NCBI GenBank assembly: GCA_963726085.1
Contig: CAVSAR010000001.1
Span: 62,001 to 126,000, forward strand
Direction of reading: 5' to 3'
Length of the DNA stretch: 64,000 bases
Source: ZC4RG30 sp963726085
Lineage (GTDB): Bacteria > Pseudomonadota > Gammaproteobacteria > Steroidobacterales > Steroidobacteraceae
This document shows positions 56,025-64,000 of the stretch, in pieces; the first letter of the stretch is position 1; each line of letters starts with the position of its first letter. The notes under the pieces are model-generated. The model searched no databases and had not been told where the DNA came from. It saw only the letters and a program-made list of their open reading frames with translations. The position numbers were made by a program, and so were the translations under genes.

Positions 56025-57080
56025 TCAGTGGCTAATCGCGAAGAATTGCGCGCCAATGACCGGACCTCGCGGCGGCCCGCGCCCGGGAACCTGCGGCTGA
56101 GACGCCCCCTGCGCGGGCTCTGGCGCGGGACCGTACTCAATGGCAAGCAAATAGGCCACATGCTTCACGGTATCGACCGAGACGGTCTTTGCGCCCACCG
56201 CAGTCGGAACTGTAGCCACCACTGTGTATTTGTTCGGCGAATCCTCGTGCACAACCGTAATATTGCCGTCCCTACCGGCAGGGATGTAGATCAGCTTCTC
56301 GGCCGGATCCCATCCCAGCGCATCCACGCCTTCACCGTTGGCTATGGTGGCAACGATCTTTCCGGAATTGGCATCCAGCGCGACCGAGGTCTTGCTGCAG
56401 CCCGCAAAGATACGTTTTGTCTTTTGATCATAGGCGATTCCGGTAGGTCCCTCGCACGGCGCCAGCGGCCAGGATGTGATTGCCTTCATGGTCTTTTGGT
56501 CGATGACCTGCATCGTGCTCGTGCCCTCGTTGTTAACGAAGATCTTGCCGTTGCCATCAGTCGCAGCGCCCTCCGGGGCATTTCCTTCCAGTTCTGCCGT
56601 GCCCGTGATGGCGCCGGTCTTTGCGTCGATAGCTGTGACCGTTCCAATCGGCCGGCTGTGGTTCGTGAGGATGATGCGATCCGAATGGTCGTCATACATG
56701 ATTCCGTCCAACCCACCTGATGGAACGCTGATCTTAATGATCACTGCGAGCGTCTTGAGATCAAACATCGTGACGGTTGAATCGCCGCCATTGGTAATAA
56801 AGCCGTGATTCCATTTCGGGGCCAGTGCAATGCCATGCACGCGTGGCGTATCTGGGATGTCTCCGAGGACCTTGCCCGTTGGTCCATCTAGCACCATTAC
56901 ATGGGTGCCTCGCGATACAAACACGCGGCCGGTACCAGGCTCTGCCGTTAGATAGTCCGTGCCACCCTCGCCGCCGACGCTGAACTTTGTGACCTTGAAA
57001 GTTTGCGCATGACTTACGTTTGAAAGGGCGAGCGCGAAAACGGTGAGCAGGACGGGAGCATTCAGAAGGCGATTGGACAT
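56025..57080 (-). CDS. Secreted YncE-like beta-propeller protein
   Basis: 351 residues: signal peptide (VLLTVFALALSNVSHAQ) and about six NHL/YVTN-like blades (GTGRVFVSRGTHVMVLDGPTG, RVHGIALAPKWNHGFITNGG, GNGKIFVNNEGTSTMQVID, GIAYDQKTKRIFAGC). A proline/glycine-rich loop precedes the C-terminus. Function unknown; members are often linked to adhesion, metal or redox clusters. Base composition is visibly lower in GC than in flanking core genes, and it lies next to tRNA-Arg, so transfer is plausible. Confidence 0.83.
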   Translation of the reverse strand: MSNRLLNAPVLLTVFALALSNVSHAQTFKVTKFSVGGEGGTDYLTAEPGTGRVFVSRGTHVMVLDGPTGKVLGDIPDTPRVHGIALAPKWNHGFITNGGDSTVTMFDLKTLAVIIKISVPSGGLDGIMYDDHSDRIILTNHSRPIGTVTAIDAKTGAITGTAELEGNAPEGAATDGNGKIFVNNEGTSTMQVIDQKTMKAITSWPLAPCEGPTGIAYDQKTKRIFAGCSKTSVALDANSGKIVATIANGEGVDALGWDPAEKLIYIPAGRDGNITVVHEDSPNKYTVVATVPTAVGAKTVSVDTVKHVAYLLAIEYGPAPEPAQGASQPQVPGRGPPRGPVIGAQFFAISH

Positions 57081-57591
57081 GGCAAGACCCTCTTGTAGTC
57101 GCCGGGCGCCCAGAACGGGCGGAGCGATATCTTAGCCTTTTGGCTGCGCACCAGTGGCAGTCAGTCAGTAAGCATAAAAATGGCCGTCAGAGGGAAAATC
57201 GCCGACGCGGGCCGCAAGCCGGAGCCGGCAAGGCGCCTCGACGTAGGCGGAGATCATCTTGTTTGCGACGCATCGCAGGGGAGATTTCAACGTAAAGACC
57301 TCCTCCTGCGAACCTCGGTTGGCTGAAGGCTGGCGCACTCGCTATTTCGCTACGCAAGGCTAGCTGAAGCTGTGCACTTGAAGCGGTTCTTATCAATCTT
57401 CAGAGCTCGGATGCGGGACTCCAGAGTGGAGGCAGGCAGTTGAAGTTGAACCGCCGCACCGGATGGCCCGGATGCCAGCGCATGCGCATAGCCACCTGTC
57501 CTGCGCGGGGAAGCTGCCGCCTGTGACGCATTGCGCGTTTCCCGTCAGGGGCTGAATCTACAATTGCGCAGTGTTGTCAGGAGGGCGGGCC
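57081..57591. other. Non-coding stretch before the RcnB-like gene
   Basis: 511 bases. Short frames exist on both strands but none has a recognisable domain or ribosome site. No repeat, tRNA or terminator stands out. Confidence 0.4.
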
Positions 57592-58020
57592 ATGCGCAAT
57601 CTCACTCCCGGATTTCTGCTTTTCGTCGCCCTCTCGACCTGCGCCGTGGCAGGTCAGCACCCGAAGGCGGGGGCCGATCAGCCCAGTAGCCACGATTCAA
57701 ATGTCACCGTGGCATTTACAAGCGGGCAGCGCGATGCCGTGCAGGGGTACTTCGTCGAGCAGCACGGCAAGGGCAAGTGCCCCCCCGGTCTGGCCAAAAA
57801 GGGCAACGGATGCCTACCGCCAGGGCAGGCCAAAAAACGGTACAGCGTGGGCCAGTCGTTGCAATCGGGAATTACGGTGCAGGCTGTGCCCACCGACCTG
57901 TCACGGCGATTGGGGCCGCCTCCTTCCGGCTACGTTTATGGTGTGGTCGATGGCGACCTGGTAAAGCTCGTGGTTGGCAGCCTGCTTGTCGTGGACGCCA
58001 TAGAAGCCCTGACCAGATGA
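57592..58020 (+). CDS. Secreted RcnB/CigR-like protein
   Basis: 142 residues: signal peptide (LLFVALSTCAVAGQ), then paired motifs KCPPGLAKKGNGCLPPGQAKK and a C-terminal segment YVYGVVDGDLVKLVVGSLLVVDAIEAL. This is the pattern of RcnB (periplasmic Ni/Co homeostasis) and CigR-type proteins. Two cysteines in the CPPG/CLPPG motifs may bind metal or form a disulfide. Ribosome site GGAGGG before ATG 57592. Confidence 0.75.
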   Translation: MRNLTPGFLLFVALSTCAVAGQHPKAGADQPSSHDSNVTVAFTSGQRDAVQGYFVEQHGKGKCPPGLAKKGNGCLPPGQAKKRYSVGQSLQSGITVQAVPTDLSRRLGPPPSGYVYGVVDGDLVKLVVGSLLVVDAIEALTR

Positions 58021-58163
58021 CCTGCGGACTGGACTGAGCATGGGCTGACGGGGGTCCTGGTCCCTGTCGGCGCAATGCAAAAACGGCTAGTCAGTGCCGC
58101 ACCGGCCCCGTCTTCGGCAACGACACCTGGTGCCTGCGACCACTAGCCCCATCAGGGGTGCAA

Positions 58164-58973
58164 TCAATTCCTGGGCCAGTTCCGGTAGCAGGCCGGATCG
58201 CCATAGGCGAGGAATTCCGGATTCAGGAAGCTGGCCTTGGTGTTGTAAGTCAGCGCGTGGCCATCTGACAGCCGCACCACCTGTCCACCGGCCGCCTCTA
58301 CCACCGCCTGGCCGGCAGCGATATCCCATTCCGAGGTGGGTCCCAGTCGCGGGTAAAGATCCGCTGAGCCATCGGCAACTAGGCACAGCTTGAGGGAGCT
58401 GCCAGCCGGCTTGATTTCATGCGGACCCAGCGCATCCAGAGCCTTGCCCAGTGCAGGATTGCCATGCGAGCGGCTGCCCACGACGCGCAACGGCGGCTTG
58501 GCGACCCGCCGCACAACGATATTCATTCGCCCGCGTCCACCGGTGTCGCGCCAGGCGCCGACCCCTGGAATGCCGCTATACGTAGTATCAGTGACAGGTA
58601 CGTGCACCACGCCCATCTCCGGCCTGTGTCCGGAAATGAGGGCGATGTTCACGGTGAACTCGCCGTTTCGCGAGACGAACTCCTTGGTGCCATCCAGTGG
58701 GTCCACCAGCCAGTAGCGGGACCAGGTGCTGCGTTCGCCGAACGGAATCTCCACGGATTCCTCGGACAGCACCGGGATGTCAGGCGTCAGCTCGCGCAGC
58801 GCCGCGACTATCAGCCGGTGCGCGCGCAGATCCGCTTCGGTGAGCGGCGAGTTATCTGCCTTGGGATGGGATTCAAAGTCAGTGCCATAGATCTCAAGGA
58901 TCTCCCTGCCGGCCTGCTGCGCGATCTTCTCGACCCAAGCCAGCAGGTCAGAGGCTGGCGAAGGGAGTGCCAT
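58164..58973 (-). CDS. cysQ: 3'(2'),5'-bisphosphate nucleotidase CysQ
   Basis: 269 residues of the inositol-monophosphatase superfamily. SPLTEADLRAHRLIV, SEESVEIPF, the metal site WLVDPLDGTKEF and the late WDIAAGQAVVEAAGG motif are all in place. It recycles PAP made during sulfate assimilation. ATG 58973 overlaps the cysNC end by 26 bases, so it is the last gene of cysD-cysNC-cysQ. Confidence 0.95.
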   Translation of the reverse strand: MALPSPASDLLAWVEKIAQQAGREILEIYGTDFESHPKADNSPLTEADLRAHRLIVAALRELTPDIPVLSEESVEIPFGERSTWSRYWLVDPLDGTKEFVSRNGEFTVNIALISGHRPEMGVVHVPVTDTTYSGIPGVGAWRDTGGRGRMNIVVRRVAKPPLRVVGSRSHGNPALGKALDALGPHEIKPAGSSLKLCLVADGSADLYPRLGPTSEWDIAAGQAVVEAAGGQVVRLSDGHALTYNTKASFLNPEFLAYGDPACYRNWPRN

Positions 58974-60879
58974 ACGGATAACCAATGATATCGGCCTTGT
59001 CGAGCGCGGCGATGATGCTGTCGGCGGCCTGTTCGGAACTGGTGCTGCTGGTATCGATCCGGATCTCGGGATTCTCCGGGCGCTCATACGGCGAATCGAT
59101 GCCGGTGAAATTCCTAAGCTCCCCGCGCCGGGCCTTGGCGTACAGGCCCTTTGGATCGCGCTTCTCGGCCTCGGCAAGGGGCGTGTCGATGAACACTTCG
59201 AGGAATTCGCCCGGCCCCAGCAGCTCGCGCGCGGCGCGCCGCTCAGAGCGAAATGGCGAGATGAACGACACCAGCACAATCAGGCCGGCGTCGACCATGA
59301 GCTTCGATACCTCACCCACACGGCGGATGTTTTCCACGCGATCAGCGTCGGTAAAGCCCAGGTCCTTGTTGAGCCCGTGGCGCACATTGTCGCCGTCCAG
59401 GACGTAGGTGTGCCGGCCCAGCGCGTGCAGGCGCTTTTCGACCAGGTTGGCAATCGTCGACTTGCCAGATCCGGATAATCCCGTGAACCAAAGTACGCAG
59501 GCACGCTGGCCCTTGAGTTGCGCGCGCGCCTGGCGGTTCACGTCCAGCGCCTGCCAGTGGATGTTGTCGGCACGCCGCAGGGCAAACTGCAGCAGTCCGG
59601 CGCCCACCGTGTCATTGCTGAGCTTGTCAATCAGAATAAAGCCGCCGGTCTCGCGGTTGTCTGAGTACGGGTCAAAGGCGATCGGGCGGTCGATGCTGAT
59701 ATTGCAGACGCCGATTTCGTTGAGATCCAGCTGCTTGGCGGCCAGGTGCTCGAGGGTATTCACGTTCACCTTGTAGCGCGGCGAGGTGATGCTGGCGCCC
59801 ACGGTGCGTGTGCCCACCTTCATCAGGTACTGCCGTCCGGGCAGCATGGGGTCCTCGTGCATCCAGATCAGCGTCGCCTGGAACTGGTCGGCGACGCTGG
59901 CCGCCTCGGCGGCGGTGGTGAGCAGGTCGCCGCGCGACACGTCGATCTCGCGATCCAGCGTCAACGTGACGGACTGTCCGGCCACGGCCCGAGGCAGGTC
60001 ACCGTCGAAGGTAACGATTCGCGCAACTTTGGCTTCCTGACCGGAGGGCAGGGTACGAATGCGATCACCGGCGGCGATGTGCCCGCTGCTGATGCGGCCG
60101 GCAAACCCTCGGAAGTCCTGATTGGGGCGATTGACCCACTGCACCGGCATGCGAAACGGCGCGCTGCGCACGGTGTTCTCGACCTCGACTGTCTCCAGAT
60201 GCTGCATCAGCACCGGGCCGGTGTACCAGGGCATGGCCTGGCTCCGGCTGGTGATGTTGTCACCGCGCAGCGCCGACACCGGGATGCAGACGATATTCTC
60301 CAGACCGACCTGGGTGGCGAATTCCCGATAGGCCGCTTCGATGGCATCGAAGGTGGACCGGGAATAGTCAACCGCGTCCATCTTGTTGATGGCCAGCACC
60401 ACGTGCCGGATGCCCAGCAGCGACACGATGTAGCTGTGGCGGCGGGTCTGGGTCAACACGCCTTTGCGTGCGTCGATGAGGATGATGGCCAGCTCCGCTG
60501 TGGAGGCGCCGGTCACCATGTTGCGCGTGTACTGCTCATGGCCGGGGGTGTCCGCGACGATGAACTTGCGGCGATCAGTGGAGAAAAAGCGGTAGGCGAC
60601 ATCGATGGTGATGCCTTGCTCGCGTTCCGCAGCAAGGCCGTCCACCAGCAGGGCCAGGTCCAGCTCATCGCCCTGGGTGCCAACCTTCTTCGAGTCGGCC
60701 TCCAGCGCCGCCAGCTGGTCCTCGTAGACCAGCTTGGACTCGTACAGGAGTCGGCCGATCAGCGTGCTCTTGCCGTCATCGACGCTGCCGCAGGTTATGA
60801 AGCGCAGCAGGCTCTTGTTCTCGTGCGTTTGCAGGTAGGTCAGGATGTCCTGGCCGGACAGGTCGATGCTGTGGGCCAT
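58948..60879 (-). CDS. cysNC: Bifunctional sulfate adenylyltransferase subunit 1/APS kinase (CysNC)
   Basis: 643 residues. Residues 1-~440 are the CysN GTPase (P-loop GSVDDGKSTLIGRLL, DTPGHEQYTRNM, NKMD). Residues ~455-640 are APS kinase CysC (WFTGLSGSGKSTIANLVE, DGDNVRHGLNKDLGFTDADR, LVSFISPFRSERRAARELL). Together with CysD it makes PAPS from sulfate, ATP and GTP. Such CysN-CysC fusions occur in xanthomonads, pseudomonads and rhizobia (NodQ). Overlaps cysD by 1 base. Confidence 0.97.
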   Translation of the reverse strand: MAHSIDLSGQDILTYLQTHENKSLLRFITCGSVDDGKSTLIGRLLYESKLVYEDQLAALEADSKKVGTQGDELDLALLVDGLAAEREQGITIDVAYRFFSTDRRKFIVADTPGHEQYTRNMVTGASTAELAIILIDARKGVLTQTRRHSYIVSLLGIRHVVLAINKMDAVDYSRSTFDAIEAAYREFATQVGLENIVCIPVSALRGDNITSRSQAMPWYTGPVLMQHLETVEVENTVRSAPFRMPVQWVNRPNQDFRGFAGRISSGHIAAGDRIRTLPSGQEAKVARIVTFDGDLPRAVAGQSVTLTLDREIDVSRGDLLTTAAEAASVADQFQATLIWMHEDPMLPGRQYLMKVGTRTVGASITSPRYKVNVNTLEHLAAKQLDLNEIGVCNISIDRPIAFDPYSDNRETGGFILIDKLSNDTVGAGLLQFALRRADNIHWQALDVNRQARAQLKGQRACVLWFTGLSGSGKSTIANLVEKRLHALGRHTYVLDGDNVRHGLNKDLGFTDADRVENIRRVGEVSKLMVDAGLIVLVSFISPFRSERRAARELLGPGEFLEVFIDTPLAEAEKRDPKGLYAKARRGELRNFTGIDSPYERPENPEIRIDTSSTSSEQAADSIIAALDKADIIGYPYGTPFASL

Positions 60880-61799
60880 CAGAAGTACCCTTCCTGCTTC
60901 TTCTTCTCCATCGAGCCGGACGAGTCGTGGTCGATGACCCGCCCTTCGCGCTCGGAACTGGTGGCCAGAAGCATTTCCTGGATCACTTCAGGCAGCGTGT
61001 CCGCTTCGCTTTCGATTGCGCCGGTCAGCGGATAGCAGCCCAGCGTGCGAAACCGCACGCTGCGCAGCTGCGGCTGCTCACCCGGCTTCAGGGGCATGCG
61101 TGCGTCATCGACCATGAGCAAAGTACCGTCGCGCTCCACCACCGGGCGCTTGGCCGCGAAGTACAGCGGCACGATGGGGATGCCCTGCTGGTAGATGTAC
61201 TGCCAGATGTCCAGTTCCGTCCAGTTGGACAGCGGAAACACCCGCAGGCTTTCGCCCTTGTGTTTGCGGGCGTTATAGACCTGCCACAATTCGGGACGCT
61301 GCCGCTTCGGATCCCATCGATGCTGCGCTGAACGGAACGAGAAGATGCGCTCCTTGGCGCGGGATTTCTCCTCGTCGCGACGCGCGCCGCCAAAGGCCGC
61401 ATCGAAGCCGTACTTGTCCAGGGCCTGGCGCAGCGCTTGGGTCTTCATGACGTCGGTGTGCACGGCCGAGCCGTGCGTGAACGGCCCGATGCCCTGCGCC
61501 AGGCCTTCCGGGTTGGAATAGACCAGCAATTCCAGGCCCAGGCGCCGGACCGTCTCGTCCCGGAACTGGATCATCTCGCGGAATTTCCAGGTCGTGTCGA
61601 CGTGCAGCAGCGGGAAGGGCGGCTTTGCCGGATGAAACGCCTTGAGGGCAAGGTGCAGCATTACCGAGCTGTCCTTGCCAATCGAATACAGCATTACCGG
61701 TCTTTCACACTCAGCCACCACCTCGCGCATGATGTGGATGGCCTCGGCCTCCAGTTGCTGCAGATGGGTCAGGTTCGGTGTGGGGCTAAGGTTCGACAT
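60879..61799 (-). CDS. cysD: Sulfate adenylyltransferase subunit 2 CysD
   Basis: 306 residues. PP-loop YSIGKDSSVMLHLALKAF, FGGARRDEEKSRAKERIFSFR and PLSNWTELDIWQYI identify CysD, which adenylates sulfate to APS with CysN. It is first in the cysD-cysNC-cysQ operon. A CysB site would be expected upstream, but I could not confirm one. Divergent from the DUF5658 gene. Confidence 0.97.
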   Translation of the reverse strand: MSNLSPTPNLTHLQQLEAEAIHIMREVVAECERPVMLYSIGKDSSVMLHLALKAFHPAKPPFPLLHVDTTWKFREMIQFRDETVRRLGLELLVYSNPEGLAQGIGPFTHGSAVHTDVMKTQALRQALDKYGFDAAFGGARRDEEKSRAKERIFSFRSAQHRWDPKRQRPELWQVYNARKHKGESLRVFPLSNWTELDIWQYIYQQGIPIVPLYFAAKRPVVERDGTLLMVDDARMPLKPGEQPQLRSVRFRTLGCYPLTGAIESEADTLPEVIQEMLLATSSEREGRVIDHDSSGSMEKKKQEGYF

Positions 61800-61844
61800 A
61801 GGGACTTCGCGGGTGGCCGCGAAGTCTAGCAGAGCCCCTCCGGA

Positions 61845-62450
61845 TTGCCGCCCCCGGGCCGCTGCCTGGCCGTAAGTGAGATCCAGGTCACTCGCCTTCG
61901 GGCTGCCCCTGTCAGACTAGCCCTGGAATCGGAGGACGCCCGGATCTCACCCCCCAACGACATCGAACGGCGCAATGGCGAAGAGCGGCGGCGCAGTCCC
62001 TTTCGCGCAATCTGGTTCGGCCACCGGGCTGGTCGGCGCCGCAATCCGCGGCGCGACCGCGAACAACACCCCGTGGCCGTTGACTGGCACAAGTCGCATT
62101 GGCTGGGCGTCGTGATCGTGATCCTGCTGCTGTCAGCGGCGGATGCACTGCTGACCCTGACTTTACTGCAGCACGGTGCCTACGAGGCCAACCCGCTGAT
62201 GGCGCCGCTGGTCGCCGGCAGCGGGGGCTGGTTCGCGATGTGGAAGGTGGGGTTGACCACGGCAGGAGTGGTGGTACTGGTCCTGTTGTCAAGGTACCGG
62301 CTATTCGGCCGAGTGCGCGTGGGGGCGCTGCTGTACGTGGTGCTGGCCCTGTACGTGGCCCTGATCTCGTATGAATGGTCGCTGCTGCACAGGATTGGGG
62401 CGCGCGTGGCTCAAGTTCATTTCTTATCCGGGGCCCATGCCTTAAACTAG
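61845..62450 (+). CDS. DUF5658-like membrane protein
   Basis: The C-terminal ~110 residues have three to four helices (LGVVIVILLLSAADALLTLTLL, GWFAMWKVGLTTAGVVVLVLLS, VGALLYVVLALYVALISYEW). The motif DALLTLTLLQHGAYEANPLMAPL is typical of DUF5658 proteins. The N-terminal half is polar and arginine-rich (DIERRNGEERRRSPF). The TTG at 61845 is the only near-start in frame and is uncertain; the true start may be further in, after the GGAGG at 61931. Function unknown. Confidence 0.7.
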   Translation: MPPPGRCLAVSEIQVTRLRAAPVRLALESEDARISPPNDIERRNGEERRRSPFRAIWFGHRAGRRRNPRRDREQHPVAVDWHKSHWLGVVIVILLLSAADALLTLTLLQHGAYEANPLMAPLVAGSGGWFAMWKVGLTTAGVVVLVLLSRYRLFGRVRVGALLYVVLALYVALISYEWSLLHRIGARVAQVHFLSGAHALN

Positions 62451-62480
62451 CGCCCGTCACGTCACGTCCTGTACGGATTC

Positions 62481-64000
62481 ATGAATCAACAGCAAGGTTC
62501 GGGCGCAGCGGGTGGTGAACTCGCGCGGCAAACGGCCAGCACACCCCTATCGGGCAGCAATTCGACTTACGTCGAAGACCTGTTTGAGCGCTACCTTGCC
62601 GGTGAAGCGGTGCCGGAGGACTGGCAGCGCTACTTCATCATCCTGGCCGCCAGTCGGACCGATACCGCGCATGGCCCCATCGTCCGCGCGCTGGCCGAGC
62701 GTGCCCAGCAGCCAAGGAAGTTTGCCGCGCCGCTGAACGGCTCGGTGCAGAGCGAAAAGCAGGCCGCGGTATCCAGGCTCATCCAGATCTACACCAATCG
62801 CGGCCACCTGATCGCCAAGGTGGATCCGCTGGGGCTCATGAAGCGCGGCAAGCCGCGCGTAATGGACCTCGACTATATGGGTCTGAGCGAATCGGACCTG
62901 GACACGGAGTTCTTTACCGCCAGCCGCACCGATGCCGTGCCACGGCGCGCGCGCCTGCGCGAAATCATTGCGCTGCTGGAGAACGTGTTCGCCGGCCCGA
63001 TCGGCGCAGAGTTCGCGCACGTGTCGGATACCGACGAGCGGCTGTGGCTGCAGGATGAGTTCATGCGCGGGCGCATGCACCAGAAGTTCACCGCCGAGGA
63101 GCGGGTCGACATTCTGCGTCAGCTCACGGCGGCGGAAGGACTGGAACGCTACCTGCACACGAAATACGTCGGCCAGAAGCGCTTTTCGCTCGAAGGCGGC
63201 GATGCGCTGATACCCATGCTCAACGACTTGGTGCAGCGCGGTGGTGCTTCCGGGGTCGAGGAGTTCGTCATTGGCATGGCCCACCGCGGGCGGCTCAACG
63301 TTCTGGTAAACGTGCTGGGCAAGGCGCCCTCGGAGCTGTTCTCGGAGTTCGAGGGCAAGTACGACACCGCGCACCTCAAGGGTTCCGGTGACGTCAAGTA
63401 TCACAAGGGATTCTCCGCGGATCTGCGCACCGCCGGGGGCAATGTGCACGTGGCCCTGGCCTTCAACCCGTCACACCTGGAAGTCGTGGACGCGGTGGTC
63501 GAAGGATCCGTGCGCGCCCGCCAGGAGCGTCGCGGTGACCAGGACGGCGCCCGGGTGATCCCGGTGCTGGTGCACGGCGACGCATCTTTTGCCGGGCAGG
63601 GCGTGGTGATGGAGACGCTGCAGCTGTCCCAGGCGCGCGCGTTCTGCACCGGGGGCACCATCCACCTGATTGTCAACAACCAGGTGGGGTTCACGACCAG
63701 CGACCCGCGCGATGCCCGGTCCACGATGTATTGCAGCGACGTGGCCAAGATGCTTGAGGCCCCGATCTACCACGTCAATGCCGACGACCCCGAGGCGGTG
63801 CTGTTCGTGAATCGGCAGGCCCTGGCGTACCGCCAACGCTTTCGCAAGGACGTGGTGATCGACCTGGTCTGCTACCGGCGACTGGGCCACAACGAAGCCG
63901 ATGAACCGGCGGCCACCCAGCCTGTCATGTATGCGCAGATCCGCCAGCACCCGACCGCACGCCAGATCTACGCAGATCGCCTGGCTGGTGAGGGCCTACT
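62481..64000 (+). CDS. sucA: 2-oxoglutarate dehydrogenase E1 component (cut by window edge)
   Basis: About 506 residues of an expected ~940. The N-terminal segment SNSTYVEDLFERYLAGEAVPEDW binds the E2 core; RLIQIYTNRGHLIAKVDPLG, KRFSLEGGDALIPMLNDLV, GMAHRGRLNVLVNVLGKAP, VALAFNPSHLEVV, VLVHGDASFAGQGVVMETLQLSQ and VNNQVGFTTSDPRDARSTMYCSDVAKM are diagnostic. It is the ThDP-dependent decarboxylase of the TCA cycle. sucB and lpd presumably follow outside the window. Confidence 0.97.
   Translation, partial: MNQQQGSGAAGGELARQTASTPLSGSNSTYVEDLFERYLAGEAVPEDWQRYFIILAASRTDTAHGPIVRALAERAQQPRKFAAPLNGSVQSEKQAAVSRLIQIYTNRGHLIAKVDPLGLMKRGKPRVMDLDYMGLSESDLDTEFFTASRTDAVPRRARLREIIALLENVFAGPIGAEFAHVSDTDERLWLQDEFMRGRMHQKFTAEERVDILRQLTAAEGLERYLHTKYVGQKRFSLEGGDALIPMLNDLVQRGGASGVEEFVIGMAHRGRLNVLVNVLGKAPSELFSEFEGKYDTAHLKGSGDVKYHKGFSADLRTAGGNVHVALAFNPSHLEVVDAVVEGSVRARQERRGDQDGARVIPVLVHGDASFAGQGVVMETLQLSQARAFCTGGTIHLIVNNQVGFTTSDPRDARSTMYCSDVAKMLEAPIYHVNADDPEAVLFVNRQALAYRQRFRKDVVIDLVCYRRLGHNEADEPAATQPVMYAQIRQHPTARQIYADRLAGEGL

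Overview
The window is a GC-rich gammaproteobacterial chromosome segment. Its gene order fits a relative of Xanthomonadales, Nevskiales or Steroidobacterales: rne/rluC divergent, maf-yceD-rpmF-fabH without plsX, lexA-imuA-imuB-dnaE2, clpS-clpA-infA-aat, trxB/ftsK-lolA-rarA-serS, and a cysD-cysNC-cysQ sulfate operon with a CysN-CysC fusion. The lineage is inferred from synteny and protein similarity remembered from families; no search was run. No rRNA, CRISPR array, transposase or integrase was found.

Layout. 0-6.4 kb: rne (partial), rluC, maf, the start of the fatty-acid cluster (yceD, rpmF, fabH), an alanine-rich lipoprotein and a phytoene-desaturase-like FAD enzyme. From 2.7 to 6.4 kb nearly every gene carries several frameshifts. 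6.4-12.4 kb: SOS mutagenesis cassette, with two tandem LexA boxes in front of lexA followed by imuA, imuB and dnaE2. 12.4-18.6 kb: a small acidic protein and the type II secretion genes gspC-D-E-F on the minus strand. 18.6-24.5 kb: N-degron proteolysis genes (clpS, clpA, aat), infA, a COG3146 protein and trxB. 24.6-32.1 kb: ftsK, lolA, a VanZ-like protein, rarA, serS and dacB. 32-36.1 kb: cstA-ybdD (carbon-starvation/pyruvate uptake) and a heavily frameshifted thiamine-diphosphate enzyme.

36.2-53.3 kb is the accessory part. It starts at a tRNA-Ser and holds two MFS transporters, two paralogous flavin-reductase-like proteins, a VOC protein, a diguanylate cyclase, a RidA protein, a periplasmic SnoaL-like protein, a diheme cytochrome, a sensor kinase-response regulator-beta-propeller operon, a divergent TonB-dependent receptor and a PQQ quinohemoprotein alcohol dehydrogenase lipoprotein with a Trp-Asp-Tyr-Asp motif. 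I read it as a periplasmic oxidation module with its own uptake and control genes. This is the best candidate for an undescribed system, but substrate and metal are inferred.

53.3-57.6 kb: a damaged tRNA-Ala, a DUF433/DUF5615 toxin-antitoxin pair, a fused periplasmic cyclohexadienyl dehydratase-chorismate mutase, crcB, tRNA-Arg and a lower-GC beta-propeller gene. 57.6-64 kb: an RcnB/CigR-like secreted protein, the cysQ-cysNC-cysD operon, a DUF5658 membrane protein and the start of sucA.

Frameshifts are concentrated in a few stretches (2.7-6.4, 8.57-8.87, 33.5-36.1 and 53.7-53.95 kb) and hit essential genes such as rpmF and fabH while residue-level conservation is kept. Sequencing or assembly error is therefore more likely there than true gene decay.
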